The notes beneath the pieces were generated by a model. It was not told the DNA's origin. It saw only the letters and a list, made by a program, of their open reading frames with translations, and ran no database searches. The position numbers and the translations under genes are program-made. From contig JASLBJ010000079.1 in the NCBI GenBank assembly GCA_030146725.1, forward strand, positions 1 through 11,137: a stretch of 11,137 bases of DNA, written 5' to 3'. Source of the DNA: Sphingomicrobium sp. GTDB taxonomy: Bacteria; Pseudomonadota; Alphaproteobacteria; Sphingomonadales; Sphingomonadaceae. This document shows positions 6,733-11,137 of this stretch, one piece after another; positions within the stretch are counted from its first letter, which is position 1, and each line of letters opens with the position of its first letter.

Positions 6733-8400
6733 ATGACCAAAACCAAAATTCTGCTTGCGGCTTCGGCCTATGCCATCGCCGTCGGGCTCACTGCAACGCC
6801 GGCTGCAGCGCAGACGGTCTGCGTCGCGAGCCAGGGCTTGATCACAGCCGCCAGCGGCTCCGCGACCGGTGTCGACTCCCTTGCTTGCGGCGATAACTCC
6901 CTGGCCAGCGGTAACCAGAGCGTCGCCATCGGCGAACTTGCCGAGGCGATCGGCGATTATTCGACGGCTGTCGGAGGTGGCGCCTATGCCTCGGGGCTCA
7001 CCAGCACCGCGCTCGGGTATCTCGCCAGTGCAGAGGGCACCGATTCTACTGCGGTCGGAAGCTATGCGACCAGTTTCGGCCTGTACTCGACCGCGATTGG
7101 CACTGATGCTCTTGCCGACGGAGATTTTTCGACTGCGATTGGCTTCGAGACGTTCGCTGGGGGGATCGAGTCGACCGCGATCGGCAGCCGCGCCACTACC
7201 GGTCTGTTCACCAACTCGGTTGCGCTCGGCGCAAACACGACTGCGACGGCTGACAATCAGGTCAACGTAGGCGGGCGCACGATCGGCGGACTCGCCACTG
7301 GCGTCGCTTCGACCGACGCTGCGACCGTCGGTCAGGTTGCCGCAGCCGATGCGGCACTGCAGGCGCAGATCAATGCCATTGAGGTCGGCGGCGGCGGCGG
7401 CGGCGGCGACACCACCCAGATCGAGGCAGACATTGTCGACCTTCAGGGCGATGTCGGCACTCTGCAAACGAACGTTGCCGCGAACACGACGGCAATCACG
7501 ACCTTGCAGACGAACGTCGCCGGTAACACGACGGCAATCACGACCTTGCAAACGGATGTTGACGGTGTTGAGGCCGACGTTGCCGTTCTTCAGGCAGCCG
7601 ATGTCAATCTGCAGAACCAGATCAACAACATCGGAGGCGGCGGAAGCATCTTCGTCGGAGTCAATACCGATGGCGCAGCCGCTCAGGCGACCGGCGTAGA
7701 GACCGTAGCAGTCGGCGGCGGCTCGCTTGCGTCCGGCGATAATTCGGTAGCGGTCGGTTCTTACGCCGAGGCGATGGCGGCCAACAGCGTGGCGATCGGG
7801 TTCGGCTCGATGGCGACCGAGGCCGATACCGTTTCGGTCGGTGCAGTCGGCGACGAGCGTCGCATCACCAACGTTGCGGCAGGCGTGAACGGCACCGATG
7901 CCGTCAACGTCGCCCAGCTCAACACCGAGCGTAGTGCCCGGATTGCTGCCGACACGACGCTGCAGACCAACATCACCGCCGAGACGACGGCGCGGACTGC
8001 GGCCGACACTGCTCTGCAGACGCAGGTGACCAGCGCGGTCGCCATCAACACCACGCAGACCGGGCAGATCACTACGCTGAGCACGGCAGTGGCGGGCCTC
8101 GGCACCCGCACCACCGCGCTCGAGAGCGGCTTGCTCGACCTCGACGACCGGATCGGCGATGTCGATCGCAGCTCGCGTGGCGGCACGGCGGTTGCGATTG
8201 CTCTTGGCGGCAACGCGTTCCTGCCTGGCAAGCAGTTCAACCTGACGGGCAACGTCGGCACCTATCGCGGTGCAGTCGCCGGCTCGGTCCAGGTTGGCGC
8301 GATGGTCAACGAGAACACCGCGTTCAACGCCGGTGTCGCAACCGGCCTGAACAAGGGCGGCAAGATCGGCGCCCGCGCCGGCTTCACCTTCGGCTGGTAA
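6733..8400 (+). CDS. YadA-like trimeric autotransporter adhesin
   Basis: Type Vc secretion protein of 555 residues; three chains would form one outer-membrane barrel with surface heads for adhesion. A Sec signal peptide (1-26, ending TPAAA) is followed by YadA head repeats with SVAIG/STAIG words (about 48-170), a neck (VNVGGRTIGGLATGVAST, 177-194, then DAATVGQVA), seven glycines (219-225), a stalk (227-300), four glycines (301-304), a second short head (305-372), a second neck (RRITNVAAGVNGTDAVNVAQ), a second stalk (about 395-478) and a YadA anchor (480-555) ending in Trp. Two Cys (30 and 52) lie just after the signal peptide. ATG 6733 has GGGG seven bases upstream. It is monocistronic: divergent upstream gene and terminator downstream. 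The ligand is unknown. Confidence 0.92.
   Translation: MTKTKILLAASAYAIAVGLTATPAAAQTVCVASQGLITAASGSATGVDSLACGDNSLASGNQSVAIGELAEAIGDYSTAVGGGAYASGLTSTALGYLASAEGTDSTAVGSYATSFGLYSTAIGTDALADGDFSTAIGFETFAGGIESTAIGSRATTGLFTNSVALGANTTATADNQVNVGGRTIGGLATGVASTDAATVGQVAAADAALQAQINAIEVGGGGGGGDTTQIEADIVDLQGDVGTLQTNVAANTTAITTLQTNVAGNTTAITTLQTDVDGVEADVAVLQAADVNLQNQINNIGGGGSIFVGVNTDGAAAQATGVETVAVGGGSLASGDNSVAVGSYAEAMAANSVAIGFGSMATEADTVSVGAVGDERRITNVAAGVNGTDAVNVAQLNTERSARIAADTTLQTNITAETTARTAADTALQTQVTSAVAINTTQTGQITTLSTAVAGLGTRTTALESGLLDLDDRIGDVDRSSRGGTAVAIALGGNAFLPGKQFNLTGNVGTYRGAVAGSVQVGAMVNENTAFNAGVATGLNKGGKIGARAGFTFGW
7468..7551 (+). repeat. 42-bp tandem repeat in the adhesin stalk
   Basis: Two adjacent 42-base copies (7468-7509 and 7510-7551) differ at 4 positions and encode the 14-residue unit TNVAxNTTAITTLQ. 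A third, diverged unit follows at 7552-7593. Fourteen residues equal two coiled-coil heptads, so gain or loss of a unit would lengthen or shorten the stalk without breaking its register. Confidence 0.85.
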
Positions 8401-8423
8401 GTCTTGACCTGCTGACGACGAGG

Positions 8424-8450
8424 GGGCGGTGCTTCGGCGCCGCCCTTTTT
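8424..8450 (+). terminator. Intrinsic terminator of the adhesin gene
   Basis: GGGCGGTGC (8424-8432) pairs with GCGCCGCCC (8437-8445) in a 9-bp stem with one G-U pair, closed by the very stable UUCG tetraloop and followed by five T (8446-8450). It starts 23 bases after the adhesin stop. On the minus strand no T run follows the stem, so it works in one direction only. Confidence 0.93.
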
Positions 8451-8537
8451 CGTATCAGGTCCAGCGCTGGCCAGCAGAGCACGAGTGTGCCACCGCGGAA
8501 GCTGCGGTCCAGCCGATCCAGCCGGAAAACCCAGGCC

Positions 8538-9791
8538 TCAAACAGGCCCTTCCTGTTCGGCTCGCTCCACTGCCGCCCCTGCGGTAAGTCCGTGGGCGAT
8601 CGTCGACAGCAGGATCGTCAGCGCGATCGTCGCCCACAATTGCCCCTCGTTGACGAAGCTCAGGTGGCTGGTCGCGTAGCCAAGATAATAGATCGACCCG
8701 ATCCCTCTTACCCCGAAGGAAGCGACAACCAGTCGTGACCGACCGGCGAGATCGGTACCCTTCAGGCTCCACCACCCAGCAAGCGGGCGGATCACGAAAA
8801 TCAGGGCAAGGGCGATTGCGGCATGGCGCCAGTCCAGCTCTCCCCACAGGAGCGGCAGAATCCCGCCGATGAACAACAGAAGGATCGCGGTCAGCGCATG
8901 CTCGATCGCTTCCGTGAAGCTGTGGAGCCGCCCGTGGAACTGATGCTCCTCCTCGACGCGCCGAAGAGCAAGCCCGGCGACGAAGGCGGCGATGAACCCG
9001 TATCCCTCAAGCAACTCGGTCGTGCCGTACGTCACCAGGACGATCGCCAGCGACAGCACTCCGGACGCGGTTTCCGCCAGTGCGTTCCCCCGGGGAAGCT
9101 GAAACAGGACCTTGCCGAAAACCGTTCCGATGACCGCGCCGGCGATTGCGCCGACAGTGATCCTGTAGAGCACGTCGCGCGGAAACCACTCGGTCGCGAT
9201 ATCACCGATCAGGAAGCCTTCGGCCCCGACGATCAGCCCGAGATAGACGAAGGGAAACGCAAGGCCGTCGTTCAGTCCCGCTTCGGTCGTCAGGGTGAAC
9301 CTGACCGGGTGCTCACCACCCTCGGTCGGAGGGCCGACCTGGACGTCCCCGGCAAGGACCGGGTCAGTGGGCGCAAGCACCGCGCCAAGCAGGATCGCGC
9401 CCGCAAGTGTCATCCCAGCCAGCCAGTAACCGAGGCATGCGACCCCAAGGATCGTCAGTGGCATCGCCACCAGCAGCATTCTGACCGTCGGCTGCCAGCG
9501 TCGGTAGTTCGTCAGACTGTCGATCCTGAGCCCGGTCCCGAACAAGGCCACGATGACCGCGAGCTCGCTCAGGCGCTCCCACAGTCGGGGCGACGTTCTC
9601 GGATCGAGCACTTCGGGCATTCCGGGCACGAAGGTGAACGCCAGCATCCCGATACCGATGAGCAGCGCCGAAGACGCGGGCTCTCGACCCGAGAAGTATC
9701 GCGGCATCCAATAAGCGAGAACGATGCCTCCGCCGAGCGTGGCCATGGCCACATGCTCGGGGGCGAGGCTGAAGAAGGGCTCGCTACTCAT
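8538..9791 (-). CDS. CPA1-type cation:proton antiporter
   Basis: Inner-membrane Na+(K+)/H+ exchanger of 417 residues, a usual length for bacterial CPA1/NhaP-type proteins, serving pH and sodium homeostasis. About 12 hydrophobic segments span nearly the whole chain. Family marks are LGAVLAPTDPVLAGDVQVG (135-153) with the TDP unwound-helix motif, TTEAGLNDGLAFPFVYLG (168-185) with the Asn174-Asp175 ion site, Arg335 in FVIRPLAGW and ASFGVRGIGSIYYLG (357-371). There is no long C-terminal regulatory domain. I prefer ATG 9791 to an in-frame GTG at 9809 because GAGG lies 8 bases before the ATG while the GTG has no ribosome site. It is last of three minus-strand genes, 124 bases after the DsrE gene. 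Ion preference is not readable. Confidence 0.92.
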   Translation of the reverse strand: MSSEPFFSLAPEHVAMATLGGGIVLAYWMPRYFSGREPASSALLIGIGMLAFTFVPGMPEVLDPRTSPRLWERLSELAVIVALFGTGLRIDSLTNYRRWQPTVRMLLVAMPLTILGVACLGYWLAGMTLAGAILLGAVLAPTDPVLAGDVQVGPPTEGGEHPVRFTLTTEAGLNDGLAFPFVYLGLIVGAEGFLIGDIATEWFPRDVLYRITVGAIAGAVIGTVFGKVLFQLPRGNALAETASGVLSLAIVLVTYGTTELLEGYGFIAAFVAGLALRRVEEEHQFHGRLHSFTEAIEHALTAILLLFIGGILPLLWGELDWRHAAIALALIFVIRPLAGWWSLKGTDLAGRSRLVVASFGVRGIGSIYYLGYATSHLSFVNEGQLWATIALTILLSTIAHGLTAGAAVERAEQEGPV

Positions 9792-9915
9792 GCCTTCGCC
9801 CTCGTCCACTCGCGAAAATCAGGAAGGGTCTTAACGGGCAAGAGCGCTCGAGGGTCCGGGTGGTACAAAGGCCGTACGCCGCTCGCAGGGTCCCAATCCT
9901 GCCACGCGATGGCGG
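9792..9915 (-). other. Gap before the antiporter gene, open in one frame
   Basis: This 124-base gap lies between the DsrE and antiporter genes. One minus-strand frame stays open across it and ends with a TGA at 9788-9790 that overlaps the antiporter ATG as ATGA. The only starts are a TTG at 10027, inside the DsrE gene, and TTG codons within the last 30 codons. Third-position GC is lower than in neighbouring genes. A small coupled leader peptide is possible but weakly supported. No terminator is visible, so readthrough into the antiporter gene is plausible. Confidence 0.3.
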
Positions 9916-10452
9916 TCAGAACGGATTGAGCGAGTATCCCCGACTGTCGAGGATGGCATGCGCGTTCATCGCCGACAACGCCATCTTCACGCCCGGCAGG
10001 AGGTCGGTCTTGGACACGTTCGACCAAGCCGCCGTCTGCCCGCAGACGTAGATCGGCACCCCGTTGGCGATCAGCTGGCGGACAAGCTCGGTGCTCGGAT
10101 TGGCGGCACCGGCATGTTCCTGTCCGTAGCGCGCGTCCTTGACGACGTCGTAAAGGGCTGAACCATGAATGACGACAGCCGGATGGATCTTGGACTTGGG
10201 AACGCCGTTCGCGGCAAGCATGTTGATCAGGCGCGCTGCGGCGTCCAGACCCGTGCTGCGCTTGCCAGCCGCACCCCGGTCCACGTCGAACGCCACCTTA
10301 TAGTCCAGCCCGGCCGGCAGCGGCAGATCGGAATCGACCTTGGCGACGGCCCCGAAACCCCGGATGATCGGGCCGTCAGTGAACGCATCTTGAGCGGCAG
10401 CCGGAGAGGCCAGGGCGATCAGACACCCCAGCAAAGCGAGTGGCGCTTTCAT
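9916..10452 (-). CDS. Periplasmic DsrE-family protein
   Basis: A 178-residue exported protein. Residues 1-20 form a Sec signal peptide with a clear AAA-Q cleavage site (SPAAAQD). The mature part resembles the DsrE/DsrF-like sulfur-relay fold: YKVAFDVD strand (51-58), a helix with RLINMLAANGV (74-84), AVVIHGSALYDVV (92-104) and GVPIYVCGQT (121-130). Cys127 is the only cysteine of the mature chain and sits at the usual functional position of the family. In cytoplasmic relatives such as TusD or DsrE this residue carries sulfur; in this exported version the role is unknown. ATG 10452 has AGGAG six bases upstream. It follows the methyltransferase gene on the same strand after 73 bases and is probably co-transcribed. 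Confidence 0.87.
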   Translation of the reverse strand: MKAPLALLGCLIALASPAAAQDAFTDGPIIRGFGAVAKVDSDLPLPAGLDYKVAFDVDRGAAGKRSTGLDAAARLINMLAANGVPKSKIHPAVVIHGSALYDVVKDARYGQEHAGAANPSTELVRQLIANGVPIYVCGQTAAWSNVSKTDLLPGVKMALSAMNAHAILDSRGYSLNPF

Positions 10453-10469
10453 ACTTTTCTCCTGAATTC

Positions 10470-10489
10470 CGGCAGCCCGCGGCTTGCCG
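10470..10489. other. Hairpin before the DsrE gene
   Basis: CGGCAGCC (10470-10477) pairs with GGCTTGCCG (10481-10489), giving 8 base pairs with one bulged T and a CGC loop. It lies about 18 bases before the DsrE start, just upstream of the ribosome site. No T run follows on the minus strand, so it is more likely an mRNA processing or stabilising structure between two co-transcribed genes than a terminator. Confidence 0.35.
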
Positions 10490-10525
10490 TTGCTTCTTCG
10501 CAGCGTGTCAAATCGGAACCTAGGT

Positions 10526-11137
10526 TCAACGCGGCTTCATGAACCTCAGCGTCATTCGGTCGCTCTCCCCGACGGCGAGGTAGCCGTCGCGGTTCTGGTC
10601 TTTGAGGCGAAGCACCGGCGGCAGCGTCCACACGCCTGCCGGCCAGTCGGTCGTGTCTTTCGGATTGGCATTGACCTCCGAAGATCCGGCAAAGCGGAAG
10701 CCGGCCTGCTCAGCCAGGCGCCGCACCGTGGACACCTTTACGTAGCCGCTGTTGCGTTCGCGCTCGTCGCTGGCACTGGCGCCGAGGCGATGGTCGACCA
10801 CGCCGAGGATCCCGCCGGGTTTGAGCATGGCGTACATCTGCCGAAACGCCTCCAGGCTGTAATCGCGCTTGTCGGCGAGTCCGGAGCCCATTCGCCAATT
10901 GTGTACATTGCGGAAGGTCAGCACGACATCAGCGGTGCCGTCTGGCACCTGTTGCGGAGTGGCGTCGAACACCGGGAAAACGGATGAGCGGACCGTCTTG
11001 TAAAGCGCCGGATGGGCCTGCCGGAACTCCGCGACCGGCCCAAGCTGCCCGTTCGGCGTGGCAAGCAGCAACGTGCCGCCGCCGGCGGACAGATAGGGCG
11101 CGAGGATTTCGGTGTACCAGCCTTTGCCCGGCCAGAT
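10526..11137 (-). CDS. Class I SAM-dependent methyltransferase (5' part outside window)
   Basis: The reading frame is open to the right edge of the window, so the N terminus is missing; 203 codons are present. The visible start has PGKGWYTEILAPYLSAGGGT, the glycine-rich SAM-binding region of a predicted methyltransferase family. The later segments ADVVLTFRNVHNW (motif IV-like), MYAMLKPGGILGVVDHR (motif VI-like) and the C-terminal GESDRMTLRF are typical of that family, often annotated simply as predicted methyltransferase (COG4798-like, from memory). The TTG at 11071 is inside the SAM fold and is not the real start. The substrate is unknown. The gene ends 73 bases before the DsrE start on the same strand. 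A Ca-loop-like stretch occurs near the C terminus. Confidence 0.87.
   Translation of the reverse strand: MWPGKGWYTEILAPYLSAGGGTLLLATPNGQLGPVAEFRQAHPALYKTVRSSVFPVFDATPQQVPDGTADVVLTFRNVHNWRMGSGLADKRDYSLEAFRQMYAMLKPGGILGVVDHRLGASASDERERNSGYVKVSTVRRLAEQAGFRFAGSSEVNANPKDTTDWPAGVWTLPPVLRLKDQNRDGYLAVGESDRMTLRFMKPR

Noticed and set aside
6718..7551. Minus-strand open frame of 277 codons opposite the adhesin head
   Set aside because: Its internal repeats are simply the complement of the adhesin head repeats; it has no ribosome site or domain of its own.
8461..8470. Perfect 10-bp palindrome CCAGCGCTGG after the adhesin terminator
   Set aside because: Short, GC-rich and unrepeated; expected by chance at this composition.
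8823..9929. Plus-strand open frame of 368 codons opposite the antiporter gene
   Set aside because: The minus strand encodes an unmistakable CPA1 antiporter. The plus frame is rich in Arg, Gln, Asp and Pro without domain character, as expected of an antisense shadow in high-GC DNA.
11069..11071. TTG as the start of the methyltransferase
   Set aside because: The frame continues upstream to the window edge with the conserved SAM-binding segment PGKGWYTEILAPYL, so the gene is cut by the window, not started here.

Overview
The window is a high-GC bacterial chromosomal segment with almost every base in or between ordinary protein genes. The gene content suggests an alphaproteobacterium, most likely of the Sphingomonadales: an oligopeptidase B-type S9 peptidase, a TPR-sulfotransferase fusion of a kind common there, a small YadA-like adhesin, and a palindromic 'GACAAGC...GCTTGTCGAAG' intergenic repeat. 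No ribosomal or other taxonomic marker is present, so this placement is inference.

Region 1 (1-4029, plus strand). A short palindromic repeat is followed by four tightly packed genes: an S9 prolyl oligopeptidase family peptidase (oligopeptidase B type, TTG start), a 4HBT hotdog thioesterase (4-base overlap), a zeta-class glutathione transferase / maleylacetoacetate isomerase (10-base gap) and a class II aldolase/adducin protein (4-base ATGA overlap). The spacing implies one transcript with translational coupling. The products look like housekeeping catabolism (peptide, acyl-thioester, aromatic/aldol chemistry), not a single known pathway.

Region 2 (4106-6361, minus strand). A TPR-sulfotransferase fusion gene converges on the first operon. 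Upstream of it, on the same strand, is a secreted four-EF-hand protein. Between them lies a 17-bp tandem repeat (four copies) that includes the stop codon of the EF-hand gene.

Region 3 (6362-8450). A 371-base divergent intergenic region holds an AT-rich island and precedes a plus-strand gene for a compact trimeric autotransporter adhesin (signal peptide, head, neck, glycine hinge, stalk, second head, neck, stalk, YadA anchor). A textbook UUCG-capped intrinsic terminator ends this gene.

Region 4 (8538-11137, minus strand). In transcription order these are a class I SAM-dependent methyltransferase cut by the window edge, a periplasmic DsrE-family protein with one cysteine after the signal peptide, and a CPA1-type cation:proton antiporter.

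I saw no tRNA, rRNA, CRISPR array, insertion sequence or phage gene. I did not find a convincing new multi-gene system. The most unusual items are the two-headed small adhesin with a (GGC)7 hinge and an N-terminal cysteine pair, and the 17-bp tandem duplication of the 3' end of the EF-hand gene.
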